From contig JAAYWH010000104.1 of assembly GCA_012516785.1 (NCBI GenBank), positions 34,547-98,546 on the forward strand: a stretch of 64,000 nucleotides of DNA. Reading direction: 5' to 3'. The stretch comes from Methanomicrobiales archaeon (GTDB taxonomy: Archaea > Halobacteriota > Methanomicrobia > Methanomicrobiales > Methanospirillaceae). The translations under genes and the position numbers were made by a program. Below the pieces are notes generated by a model. It was not told the DNA's origin. It worked only from the letters and a program-made list of their open reading frames with translations, and did no database searches. Below are positions 55,191 to 63,271 of the stretch, one piece after another. The first letter of the stretch is position 1. Each line of letters begins with the position of its first letter.

Positions 55191-55207
55191 TGTTAACGCT
55201 GTTAACA
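55191..55207. promoter_or_regulatory. palindromic operator TGTTAAC-GCT-GTTAACA
   Basis: A perfect 7-bp inverted repeat with a 3-bp centre lies 8 bp upstream of the winged-helix regulator start and 46 bp upstream of the divergent OB-fold gene. A TATA-like TTTATAATC on the minus strand at 55220-55228 places the operator at the transcription start of the regulator operon. It probably binds one of the two regulators. Confidence 0.7.
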
Positions 55208-55252
55208 TATCAAACTGTCGATTATAAATCTGATTATTTCCTGGATCCATAT

Positions 55253-55624
55253 ATGTTTGTCCGGCAGGAGCGTATTGCCTTTCTGCTGCTCTGTTTTGTT
55301 TCGGTGTCGATCATTGCAACCACATTCATTCTCTCCGGTATTGACAAATCCATCCTCGCATCAGACTATACTCCCCGATCAGATGAGGGTTCATTGGTGC
55401 ATCTTGAGGGAGAAATAAAAGAAGTCCATACCACAAAAACCGGAGGGCATATCCTTGCTACCATTAATGGAACGGCGATCTTCATCCCTGCCACCATTGC
55501 AGGGGAGGTAGTGCTGCATGAAGGGGACTACGTTTCCCTGTATGGCCTGGTTCAGACATACCAGGGAGAGAGGGAAGTTGTGCTGAATTCCCCCAGTGAT
55601 ATCACGATACTGCCTGAGAGATGA
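55253..55624 (+). CDS. membrane-anchored OB-fold protein
   Basis: This 123-residue protein has one membrane helix near residues 8-28. It is followed by an OB-fold-like strand pattern (SLVHLEGEIKEVHTTKTGGHILATING and GDYVSLYGLVQTYQGEREVVLNS), of the type seen in small nucleic-acid-binding OB proteins. The ATG at 55253 is used; a TATA-like ATTATAAATC at 55221-55230 fits a short leader. The divergent regulator operon and its palindrome lie directly upstream. Confidence 0.75.
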   Translation: MFVRQERIAFLLLCFVSVSIIATTFILSGIDKSILASDYTPRSDEGSLVHLEGEIKEVHTTKTGGHILATINGTAIFIPATIAGEVVLHEGDYVSLYGLVQTYQGEREVVLNSPSDITILPER

Positions 55625-55705
55625 TCGGGCTGATCAGGATCTCAACCAAGGTAATGAGCACGTCTTCCCAAAAAATCTGAATTCAGAAAAATTTCTGCGG
55701 CAGAT

Positions 55706-56281
55706 TTATTCTTCTGAATCACCGGTTTCTTTCCCTTCCCTGCCAGATTCAGAAGATATCCGAATCATCCTTGCAGAGTGTGCTGCTGCTGTTTTCACGT
55801 TTTCATCCATGTCAGCCTGTGCAGCCTTTTCAAGAGATGAGAGTGCCCGTTCATCCCCAATGAGGCCTAATGCGAGGGCAGCATGTTTCCGGACCTGTTT
55901 CTTTTTATCACTCAGGAGCGCTATCAATGGCTCCACCGCCCTTCTGTCACGAAGCTTGCCAAGGCCTAGTGCAGCACCAGCCCGTAACCAGGGTTCTGTC
56001 GAGTTCAGCGCCTGGAGCAGTGGTTCAACCGCCCGTGCATCCCCAATAGAGCCCAGCGATTTTGCAGCCAGCCATGAGACTTCGACAAAGGGATCCTTGA
56101 GTGACTCGATTAATGGCAGAACTGCTGTCTGGTCGCCGATAATCCCCAGCTGCTCAGCCGCTTTCCACCGCGTGTCAAGGTGCGGGCTTTTCAGAAGATC
56201 GATGTATGCCTGAATATTTCGCCTGCGAAGATTGATATCAATGAATTTTATGTCAAGAGGTTCTTCTTTATCTGCAGCCAT
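55706..56281 (-). CDS. HEAT-repeat (PBS lyase-type) protein
   Basis: This protein of about 191 residues consists of five to six HEAT units. Each carries the pattern A-x-x-L-G-x-I-G-D-x-x-A-V-x-P-L: for example RWKAAEQLGIIGDQTAVLPLIESL, DARAVEPLLQAL and DRRAVEPLIALL. The C-terminus is acidic and polar. Such proteins are scaffolds for protein or cofactor binding. It has ATG 56281 and a possible GTG at 56299. The partner is unknown. Confidence 0.8.
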   Translation of the reverse strand: MAADKEEPLDIKFIDINLRRRNIQAYIDLLKSPHLDTRWKAAEQLGIIGDQTAVLPLIESLKDPFVEVSWLAAKSLGSIGDARAVEPLLQALNSTEPWLRAGAALGLGKLRDRRAVEPLIALLSDKKKQVRKHAALALGLIGDERALSSLEKAAQADMDENVKTAAAHSARMIRISSESGREGKETGDSEE

Positions 56282-56383
56282 CAGGCAACACCCGCTCACG
56301 GGGGATTTGTGACAGGCTCTATTAATTGTTTGTTTTTGAGATTTTTCTTGAGTTACTATTAAAATCCGTTCAAGGGTTCTTTT

Positions 56384-57220
56384 TTATAATTTATGAGTAA
56401 TTTCAAGGCTTACATCGAAATTTCGGACAGAATGGGTGAGGGTTCCAGCGCTTATCCGGTCCACCCCGGGAATGGCGTACAAGAGGAGATTGGTCTCATC
56501 AATGCTTCCCGAAACCTCAATGGTAAGGTGGTCCCGGAGGCCATGTTTGGTACATAATGCCAGCGTCTCCCTGACAAGGTCAGGGGTCATATTGTCCAGG
56601 AGAAGGATATCAGCCCCCGCCTTGGCAGCAGCAACGGCATTGGCAGGGGTGGAGATCTCCACCTCGATTTTCCGATACAGGGAACGCTGCTTTGCCCGCA
56701 TTATGGCACTCTCAAGGGAAACGAGAGCAAGATGGTTATCCTTGATGAGGATACCATCTGAAAGGTTGATGCGGTGTGGATCCCCTCCGCCCAGCAGTAC
56801 CGCTTTTTTGTCCAGAAGCCGCATCCCCGGCGAGGTTTTTCTGGTAGCGGCGATGCGGGTCGTTGCTCCCGTGGATGCAAGGAGGGAGGCGAGCAATCGG
56901 GTCCGGTTTGCAACACCACTCATCCTTCCTATGATGTTCAAAGCGGTTCTTTCAACGAGAAGAATCCCTCTGGCAGGGCCTTCCAGCGACATGATAGTGG
57001 TGCCGGCAGCAACTTCGCATCCGTCGTGGGATTGATTGAGTATGGTTGCACCGAAATAGGAAAAGAGGGCTGCAGCCTCTTCGAGTCCTGCAACCAATCC
57101 TGGTTCACGGGTTGAAATGAACGCATGGCACCTGATATCCCCAATTACTGCTTCACTCGTGATATCCCCGTAGGGGGCATCCTCGCGGATAAAGGAAAGA
57201 AGGTGTTCAAGAGAGTGCAT
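56384..57220 (-). CDS. nadC: nicotinate-nucleotide pyrophosphorylase
   Basis: This 278-residue quinolinate phosphoribosyltransferase has ERTALNIIGRMSGVANRT near residues 90-107, TRKTSPGMRLLDKKAVLLGGGDPHR near 126-150 and EVSGSIDETNLLLYAIPGVDRIS near 235-257. It makes nicotinate mononucleotide for NAD. nadX lies upstream in the same direction with a 177-bp gap between them. The quinolinate synthase gene nadA is not between them. Confidence 0.96.
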   Translation of the reverse strand: MHSLEHLLSFIREDAPYGDITSEAVIGDIRCHAFISTREPGLVAGLEEAAALFSYFGATILNQSHDGCEVAAGTTIMSLEGPARGILLVERTALNIIGRMSGVANRTRLLASLLASTGATTRIAATRKTSPGMRLLDKKAVLLGGGDPHRINLSDGILIKDNHLALVSLESAIMRAKQRSLYRKIEVEISTPANAVAAAKAGADILLLDNMTPDLVRETLALCTKHGLRDHLTIEVSGSIDETNLLLYAIPGVDRISAGTLTHSVRNFDVSLEITHKL

Positions 57221-57397
57221 GGGGTTGTCCGTCCGAAGAGAGAAATGGTGATGTTATTTCCCGGTACAATTCGTTCGATGCCGTTCTGTGAATTCGCATA
57301 CCTGCCTCTTCATCGTGTGAGGAAATGCTGGGGACTCCAATTGCTGCACATCTGGGGATTTCAGAGGCAGCATTCCCTTTTGGGAATGTTTGTGGAT

Positions 57398-58159
57398 TCA
57401 TGTTCCAACCACCAGCGGCTCTTCGAGATTGGTAAGGAGTGAGAGAATAGAGAGCGCCGCCAGGTAACTGGTAGCCGGATTATCAGGGCTTGGCAGATTG
57501 TTCACCCGGATATATATATCGCCAAAGACTCCTTCCACGATTATCTCATGGATGTTCCTGTCAACAGCAGGATCCACATAGAGTTCCACGTCCACCTCTC
57601 GTCCGGCTGCAAGGCTGAGTGCCACTGAGACATTTACGTTCCGGGGGAATTCCTTGATGCATTCATTCGCTTTTCCTTCAAATATCAATGTCCGCTCTGA
57701 TGCAGGGAGGCCAAGAGATGCCGGATTCTTTGTTGTACGGAGCAGGAGCCGTGATATGGGTGCGATCTGACCGACTTTTATGTTATCCAGGCCTGTAATC
57801 GCGCCGCTTGGGATATGGATCTTTCTCTTTTGCCTCCGGGCTATGTCGATCATCTGTGACCTGAAAAGGGGGTCTGATAATGCACCCACACTCATGACAA
57901 CCATATGCTTTTCATGTAAAAGGATGGTCTCTGCATAGGCCCTTACTGCTTTTACCGAGGCCGCCTCAACGACCAGGTCAAAAGGAGCATTGATAAAATC
58001 CTCGAAATTTTCATACGGTGTCCCCCCAGAAATAAGTGCGAGTTCACACGCCCGTTCATGGACTTTGTCATAAAGGGCGACGACCTTCCAGTTTCCCTGG
58101 TACTCTGCAATAATGTGCCCGATATTTCCACAACCGAGGAGCCCGATGCTCAACATCAC
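57398..58159 (-). CDS. nadX: L-aspartate dehydrogenase
   Basis: This 253-residue enzyme turns aspartate into iminoaspartate, the first precursor of NAD. The Rossmann loop IGLLGCGNIGHIIAEY is near residues 5-20 and the catalytic region includes HIPSGAITGLDNIKVG near 136-151. A GTG start at 58159 or ATG at 58156 is used, with AGGAG 12 bp upstream. It is followed by nadC after a 177-bp gap. Confidence 0.95.
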   Translation of the reverse strand: MMLSIGLLGCGNIGHIIAEYQGNWKVVALYDKVHERACELALISGGTPYENFEDFINAPFDLVVEAASVKAVRAYAETILLHEKHMVVMSVGALSDPLFRSQMIDIARRQKRKIHIPSGAITGLDNIKVGQIAPISRLLLRTTKNPASLGLPASERTLIFEGKANECIKEFPRNVNVSVALSLAAGREVDVELYVDPAVDRNIHEIIVEGVFGDIYIRVNNLPSPDNPATSYLAALSILSLLTNLEEPLVVGT

Positions 58160-58209
58160 TACAACATAGCTCCTATAACCTTAATCATGTCTACTACACA
58201 TCTCCTATT

Positions 58210-59367
58210 ATGGTTAAGGATATTGCTGATGTATTGAACGATGAGGTTAATAAATCCCGTCTTTCACGTCCTGAAGTAGACCTTATCCTACTCCATTTCT
58301 CGGAGCTGGAAGCCTTGAAGGAGCTCCGAGCATCAACAATGCGTGCTCGAGGGCATGACCTGATCCGAGCTTCCGACTTCCTGCATAAGGCCGGGGGAAC
58401 CTATGACAACTGCACCACAGCGCAGGTCCTTAAAGCCGTCAAAGGGATGAGATCAGCCGGATTCTCGCGGAATACACAGCGGATGATGATCTCCTCTTTT
58501 AAGAAGTTTATCAAGTGGAGGATCGAAGAAGGGGCAGATATCGATCTTAAGAAAATCGTTCAGATAAAAGCGCCGGCAATGAATTATGATTCCAAAAAGG
58601 CTGAAGATCTCCTTAAAAAAGAAGAGTTTGAACAGGTGATCGCAGCCTGCAGGAACAGCCGGGACCGGGCTATCATTGCACTCCTCTACGATGGTTCACA
58701 TAGGCCGGTTGAAGTTGTAAACCTGAAGTGGTCGGATCTCATCGAAGACGATCGGGGATTTGCTGTCAGGACAAAGGAGAAGACGGGGAAGGAGCGGTTT
58801 ATTCGATTAACCTATGCTGTACCATTCCTTACCATTTGGCAGATGGATAGGGGACCATATACCCCGGAGGATCCGGTTTTCATTACTAAAGCTCGAGGAG
58901 ATGTCAGGCCGATCACGAATGCTACTCTGGCATATCTCATTAAGGAATTACGAGCACGCACCGGCATCCAGAAGCTGAAGCCGTCCATATTCCGGCCGTC
59001 CAAGATCACACATGATGTTGAGGACGGGCTCGATCATTCATACCTGATGATGAAGAACTGGGGATCATTATCAACCAGGATGTTAGCCGTATATGCGAAG
59101 CCAAGCCGGGAATATATCGATCAGGTTGCTCTCGGGCATGCTGACATAAAATACGAGGTAAAAAGAGGGGTTAGAGGGAAGAAGCTTGCACCCCTCCAGT
59201 GTCCGGAGTGTGGAACGCTCAACCCCTCCGGGGCTATGTATTGTATGATTTGCCGGGCGGGATTAACACAGGATGCTACAGCCAGACATGGAACTATCCT
59301 GGATGTCCTGCGCGATATTGCAAAGCGGGATCCTGAAGGGTTGGTTGAAGCGCTGAAAAATTTATAG
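58210..59367 (+). CDS. tyrosine recombinase (integrase) with C-terminal zinc ribbon
   Basis: This 385-residue recombinase has an N-terminal SAM-like domain (about 20-120). The catalytic part has box I Arg in HRPVEVVNLKW (R165), the strand Lys in KEKTGKERF (K191/K194), box II Arg R262 in SIFRP, W284 and nucleophile Tyr Y295 in MLAVYAKPS. The box II His is replaced by Ser259 and the following His position by Pro263. A zinc ribbon (C331, C334, C345, C348) follows. It starts an integrated element and its ATG lies in a leaderless promoter context (TATA CTATAA at about 58173). Confidence 0.85.
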   Translation: MVKDIADVLNDEVNKSRLSRPEVDLILLHFSELEALKELRASTMRARGHDLIRASDFLHKAGGTYDNCTTAQVLKAVKGMRSAGFSRNTQRMMISSFKKFIKWRIEEGADIDLKKIVQIKAPAMNYDSKKAEDLLKKEEFEQVIAACRNSRDRAIIALLYDGSHRPVEVVNLKWSDLIEDDRGFAVRTKEKTGKERFIRLTYAVPFLTIWQMDRGPYTPEDPVFITKARGDVRPITNATLAYLIKELRARTGIQKLKPSIFRPSKITHDVEDGLDHSYLMMKNWGSLSTRMLAVYAKPSREYIDQVALGHADIKYEVKRGVRGKKLAPLQCPECGTLNPSGAMYCMICRAGLTQDATARHGTILDVLRDIAKRDPEGLVEALKNL

Positions 59368-59376
59368 TTGTGGCAG

Positions 59377-60096
59377 TTAAGCCGATTTCTTTATTTTTGG
59401 GGATTTTTTATTACTATCTGATTTAATTTGTTCATCGGTTGTTTTTAATGTCTTTTTTTGTCCGGCCGGGGTAAATTCCATTTTTCGTGGTGATGGTGTA
59501 CGTCCAAGCGGTTTTCTTCTGCTATCCGAATTTGACATTTCCTTTGCAGCAGATGCAAGTGAATTAATATAGTCTTCAGCTTTTGCTAATGGATCATGCA
59601 TACCGTTGGTTTGCTGAATTAGTTCCAAACTTCTATCGAACCTGTCTTTAATAGCAGCATCTGGATCTTCAATATCGCATTCCCTGAGAAGTTCTTTAGC
59701 AATCTCAAGTTCAACGAATTGCCGCACCACTGCAATCGATGGATTAGCATCTACATCGTCTTGCAGTTGAGGATGCAACCACTGTAATGGAAAACGAATT
59801 TTATAATATACGGGGGCCTTCCCACGACCTTTATAATCTGTGTCCTCCCGTCGAAGAATTAGATTTGATGAGGATAAATCTCCAATCAGTCTGAAAAATG
59901 TGCTTTCATTGGGGATCAGATCCGGTATCAGTTCCTGAACGATATTCCGGACATTTACCCAATCTTGCCTTTCTTCGAGGTATTTCAAAATAATGAGTAA
60001 ATATTTTCGCGTTGCTGCATTCCTGCGATTATCAAAGTATTTCTGAAATTCAATCACAGAATTATATAGGTCTAGAGGCACATCCAATTCAGCCAC
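59377..60096 (-). CDS. element-encoded winged-helix-like protein with basic tail
   Basis: This 239-residue protein is AT-rich compared with its neighbours. The N-terminal half (about 20-110) is helical with a likely winged-helix (LLIILKYLEERQDWVNVRNIV and STFFRLIGDLSSSNLILRRED). The C-terminal 60 residues are polar and very basic (SPKIKKSA end, repeated Lys and Ser). It runs against the rest of the element, like a repressor of an integrated element. The TATA-like CTAAATATTC at about 60119-60128 (minus strand) fits a leaderless start. No close family is recognised. Confidence 0.7.
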   Translation of the reverse strand: MAELDVPLDLYNSVIEFQKYFDNRRNAATRKYLLIILKYLEERQDWVNVRNIVQELIPDLIPNESTFFRLIGDLSSSNLILRREDTDYKGRGKAPVYYKIRFPLQWLHPQLQDDVDANPSIAVVRQFVELEIAKELLRECDIEDPDAAIKDRFDRSLELIQQTNGMHDPLAKAEDYINSLASAAKEMSNSDSRRKPLGRTPSPRKMEFTPAGQKKTLKTTDEQIKSDSNKKSPKIKKSA

Positions 60097-60221
60097 AATG
60101 ATTCCTTATTTATCTACTTGAATATTTAGTGTTTCGCACCCACAATGTAGGAGCCGAAAACTTTATTAGTCTTTAACACATATTGTTGATCCGCATGCAC
60201 ATTATAGGAGCGGATTAGTCA
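60097..60221. promoter_or_regulatory. divergent control region of the element with repeated CACAWTRTAGGAGC motif
   Basis: This gap separates the minus-strand regulator-like gene from the ribbon-helix-helix gene. The motif CACAATGTAGGAGC is at 60141-60154 and CACATTATAGGAGC at 60198-60211 (12 of 14 identical). ATTAGTC also recurs after each copy. An AT-rich TATA-like CTTTATTAG at 60161-60169 would drive rightward genes. Related sequences occur in reverse orientation before the recombinase gene. The motif may be an operator for an element-encoded regulator. Confidence 0.5.
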
Positions 60222-60380
60222 ATGTCAGAGTCAAAGACCACTTCGCTTTATCTTTCAGTTGATGCACTACAGCGCCTCGATGCAATTCGAGGGCGATTCA
60301 GTAGGAGTGCCGCTGTTACTGCATTGTTAGAGGATTTACCCCAGAATGTAGGGATTTCCCATGTCAGACAAAGAGAATAA
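60222..60380 (+). CDS. small ribbon-helix-helix protein
   Basis: This 52-residue protein has a strand-helix-helix pattern: TTSLYLSVDALQRLDAIR then SRSAAVTALLED, as in CopG-type DNA-binding regulators. It ends with a polar tail. The short ATG frame starts at 60222, right after the repeated motifs that may be its operator. It is too short for most gene finders. It may set copy number or repress the element. Confidence 0.7.
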   Translation: MSESKTTSLYLSVDALQRLDAIRGRFSRSAAVTALLEDLPQNVGISHVRQRE

Positions 60381-60439
60381 TTCCCCGTCCGAGCTTGCCG
60401 GCCACGGTGGCGGGGAATGATCAGCGATAGGGTGATCGA

Positions 60440-60610
60440 ATGAATATAGGTAATACCAAGGCAAATAACTACTCCCTCCCATTACGCGTTCACCAGGCAG
60501 ATATTGATAATCTGCCTCCATTAGAGAGGGCATTCGCGCAGCACTTGATTAATACAAAACCTGGCGAAATTTTTGTAATTGTAGAAGATATAGCGGCGGT
60601 GAAAGAGTGA
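60440..60610 (+). CDS. hypothetical 56-residue protein
   Basis: The frame starts at ATG 60440 and ends at TGA 60608-60610. It reads MNIGNTKANNYSLPLRV near the start and GEIFVIVEDIAAVKE at the end. The next gene's GTG start overlaps its stop codon (GTGA), which supports it being coding. GATAGGGTGATC upstream offers a weak ribosome-binding site. No family is recognised. Confidence 0.55.
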   Translation: MNIGNTKANNYSLPLRVHQADIDNLPPLERAFAQHLINTKPGEIFVIVEDIAAVKE

Positions 60611-60987
60611 CGACCAGGTGCCCGCACCCGGCCCTTGGATCATCACTAACATATAGTGAGTGCCAACAATATATAAACGTTTCTGACGCCTCCGACGGAT
60701 GCGATTTAGAGGTATACTACTGGAGCAGTTGGGAACGTGTGGAGAATATCGCGGGCTACGTGATCGCTGGTCATGCCGATGACCTGGATAAGGCCCGGAG
60801 GGTTGCAAGAGCGATCCAATACCTAACCGATGATCAGAAAGGGTACCTATACACAGCCCTGCAGGCGTCAGAGTTTAACCGGGGCACACTGGATTTCTAT
60901 TTCAATGGGTGGACCCCTGCAGGAGCATACGAGACCACCAGCACGGCAACGGCGAGCTTAACCTATTGCGTGGTGGTGCCTGCATGA
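60607..60987 (+). CDS. hypothetical element protein (126 residues)
   Basis: This protein starts with GTG at 60607 and overlaps the next gene by 4 bp at its end (ATGA). The middle (WERVENIAGYVIAGHADDLDKARRVARAIQYL) is helical; the end is Thr/Ser/Ala-rich. There are no membrane segments or catalytic motifs. The overlap chain with its neighbours shows one operon. Function unknown. Confidence 0.6.
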   Translation: MTTRCPHPALGSSLTYSECQQYINVSDASDGCDLEVYYWSSWERVENIAGYVIAGHADDLDKARRVARAIQYLTDDQKGYLYTALQASEFNRGTLDFYFNGWTPAGAYETTSTATASLTYCVVVPA

Positions 60988-61373
60988 GCGGGAAGACAAT
61001 ATCGGAAAACTTTTCCGGAAATGCGAGGGGCCGCCCCGGAAAATATACACCACAAGGGAAGGTCCTGCTCTCCCAACTATACCCGGAATACTCTTGGAGG
61101 CATGTTCAAAACTGCATGTATATGGCCCGCCCCTTCAAGCTGCTCCGTGGTAACACCCATGAGAAATATAAATGGCTGGTTGGTGATGAGGACGGGAGGG
61201 GGGCAAAGAAAACCATATTATCGGAGCTTGGCAGGCTGTACGACATCACCCATGATGAGGAGGATCTATTAGCCATCGCAGGCTGGTTATGCGATGAAAA
61301 ACCCAAAACCCATGATGCAATATGGATGCTCCGAGCTGTCCGGAGGGATTTTAAACAAGGGGTGACGGAATGA
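60984..61373 (+). CDS. hypothetical element protein (129 residues)
   Basis: This 129-residue protein starts at ATG 60984 and overlaps both neighbours by 4 bp. It is basic (GRPGKYTPQGKVLLSQLYPEYSWRHVQNCMYMARPFK near the start) with a helical second half (HDEEDLLAIAGWLCDEK and AIWMLRAVRRDFKQG). It is likely a DNA-associated protein in the replication operon, but no family is recognised. Confidence 0.6.
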   Translation: MSGKTISENFSGNARGRPGKYTPQGKVLLSQLYPEYSWRHVQNCMYMARPFKLLRGNTHEKYKWLVGDEDGRGAKKTILSELGRLYDITHDEEDLLAIAGWLCDEKPKTHDAIWMLRAVRRDFKQGVTE

Positions 61374-63271
61374 GCACCGCTGCAGCAACCAACACCAACA
61401 AGTGGGAAACACCAGAGTTTAATGCACGTGTAGCAGATGAGGAGCGGATATCTGCAGAACAGGAGCGGGCTAGGGGAGAGAAAGAGGCAAAACACAGGGC
61501 AGCGCAACAGGCCGCTGATAAAGCCAGGGATGAAGAGGCCCAGGCTAACCTGGCAGCGATGGAGGCCCGGATCGGTGAGGCGCTCGAGATCCTTAAACAT
61601 GGTGATCCTTTGGGGTACCTCCGGGATACATTCTCAAAGATACATTCCGGTGATGTGGAATCCATAGAGAGTATAGCCCTTGCTATAGCATGTCAGAGCA
61701 TCGTTAATAGCCAGGGAATACAGCCCGGTTTTGGTGGGGATAAGGGGACCGGGAAAACATCATCTGTTAAAGCCGCTCTGCATTGTGTGAATCCCTCGTG
61801 GATACTGGAGGGATCAGTATCAGATAAGGCGCTATTTCATTTTTTAAGCGCACCGGGTATGATCGTTTTCTCTGACGATGTTGATCTTAATCCAGATGTC
61901 ACAGCCACGATAAAACGGGCAATGTCGAACTTCCAAAGCAGCACGAAACACCGGACCCTTGATAGGGATCGGAAAAAGGCAGTCGTCACCATTGCCCCAC
62001 GGCAGCTATTCTTATTCACATCTGTGAATGGCACAGGGGACGATCAACTAAAAGATCGTCAGTTCGCTATATCATACCAGAAAAGCGACAAGGCAAATAA
62101 AGAATTTGTGGAATTCGTACAGGACCGGGAGGAGTCAGGGCAAGAGGAATTGCCATTGCTACACGAGGTCCTGGTGAGCCGGGCCATATTCGATGAAATC
62201 AAGAACCAATTATTCCGGGTGATTATTCCCTTTGCTAAAAACCTTCATTTTAATGACCCGGATCAGCGCCGAAACGTGATCATGGTTTATGATTTCATCA
62301 AGGCGTTTACCGTGTTGAGGTTCATGCAGCGGGAACAGAGCCACACTGACGGGGACCCGGAGAACGTGATCACCCTCAAATCAGAGATAGAGGATGCACA
62401 AGCCGCGATTAAGACCTATAAGTCAATGGGACCCCAGATCCAGGCGCTAAAACTATCGAAGGATGAGCTCGCCTTATGGGATTTTATCTATACGGAGCAA
62501 GGCGGCGAGGTATCATTTCCGGACCTGGTCGAACGGTATGCTGCAACAGAGGCCGGGAAACGGAGCGCTACAGAGTCACGGATCCGGAGGTTGCTGCAAG
62601 GCAGGCCGGAACGGGAAGAGGGTGGGTTAGTGGAGAAGGTTGCAGGCCTTACCATTACCCAAGAGGTCCGGGAGGTATCAAACTCAAAAAAGCGAGCCGT
62701 GAAGGTGATCAAGTGCATCCGGGGACCTGGAATAGAGGAATATGCGGAATTTGTAACGATCGATCCCTCCCTTGTCCCTTGCCCCTCTCCTGTCCAGGAT
62801 ATACCCAAAGAAAGGGAAAGAAAGAATGAGCCCCATTTGGAGAAAGAAGGCAGTATAGATAATAATAATAATAATATTTCTATCTTGTCCCAAGAAAAGG
62901 GAAGAAGCATCCATAAGGGTGATCATGGTGCTCAAAAAGGTTCAAAGGTCTGTTTTCCAGAAGATGGGACAAGGAACAAAAACGAAAATAAAAGCCTTTT
63001 AAATAGCCCCAATTCGAGAAAGGAGCCCGCGGGTTCCAGCCCTATTACTGGAAAAAGCATGGACATGGAAGGGACAAGGGACAAGGGAGCACCTCAAAAA
63101 CGATATAAGGATATGTCATGGGAGGAGCTTGCAAAGGTCCTGGAGGATGCAAAGGGGAAGCGGGAAAATATTAAAGATCATGGTGCCTGGTTGCGGTACT
63201 GGAAGGCAGCCGGGGGAGCGAGTGGGAAAAAGCCTCCTGGACATCCTGCAGGGGGTGATCCTGGTGCATAA
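61370..63271 (+). CDS. AAA+ ATPase, probable replication helicase of the element
   Basis: This 633-residue protein has a charged coiled coil at residues 22-72, an AAA+ P-loop GDKGTGKT at 123-130, Walker B MIVFSDDVD (D169, D170), sensor 1 in TSVNGTGDD (N220) and a candidate Arg finger at R230. The middle part contains a winged-helix-like segment (LWDFIYTEQGGEVSFPDLV and TESRIRRLLQG). The tail from about residue 480 is low complexity, with an (AAT) repeat coding for Asn at 62858-62875, and basic at the end. The order resembles helicases of archaeal plasmids and viruses. No primase motif is seen. Confidence 0.75.
   Translation: MSTAAATNTNKWETPEFNARVADEERISAEQERARGEKEAKHRAAQQAADKARDEEAQANLAAMEARIGEALEILKHGDPLGYLRDTFSKIHSGDVESIESIALAIACQSIVNSQGIQPGFGGDKGTGKTSSVKAALHCVNPSWILEGSVSDKALFHFLSAPGMIVFSDDVDLNPDVTATIKRAMSNFQSSTKHRTLDRDRKKAVVTIAPRQLFLFTSVNGTGDDQLKDRQFAISYQKSDKANKEFVEFVQDREESGQEELPLLHEVLVSRAIFDEIKNQLFRVIIPFAKNLHFNDPDQRRNVIMVYDFIKAFTVLRFMQREQSHTDGDPENVITLKSEIEDAQAAIKTYKSMGPQIQALKLSKDELALWDFIYTEQGGEVSFPDLVERYAATEAGKRSATESRIRRLLQGRPEREEGGLVEKVAGLTITQEVREVSNSKKRAVKVIKCIRGPGIEEYAEFVTIDPSLVPCPSPVQDIPKERERKNEPHLEKEGSIDNNNNNISILSQEKGRSIHKGDHGAQKGSKVCFPEDGTRNKNENKSLLNSPNSRKEPAGSSPITGKSMDMEGTRDKGAPQKRYKDMSWEELAKVLEDAKGKRENIKDHGAWLRYWKAAGGASGKKPPGHPAGGDPGA

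Noticed and set aside
57125..57442. Possible gene between nadX and nadC (either strand), for example a nadA remnant
   Set aside because: The frames are short, no NadA iron-sulfur or substrate motifs can be read, and the plus-strand one overlaps both nad genes.
60361..60420. 19-codon frame overlapping the end of the ribbon-helix-helix gene
   Set aside because: Too short and with no ribosome-binding evidence; it could be real, but nothing supports it beyond an ATG and a stop.
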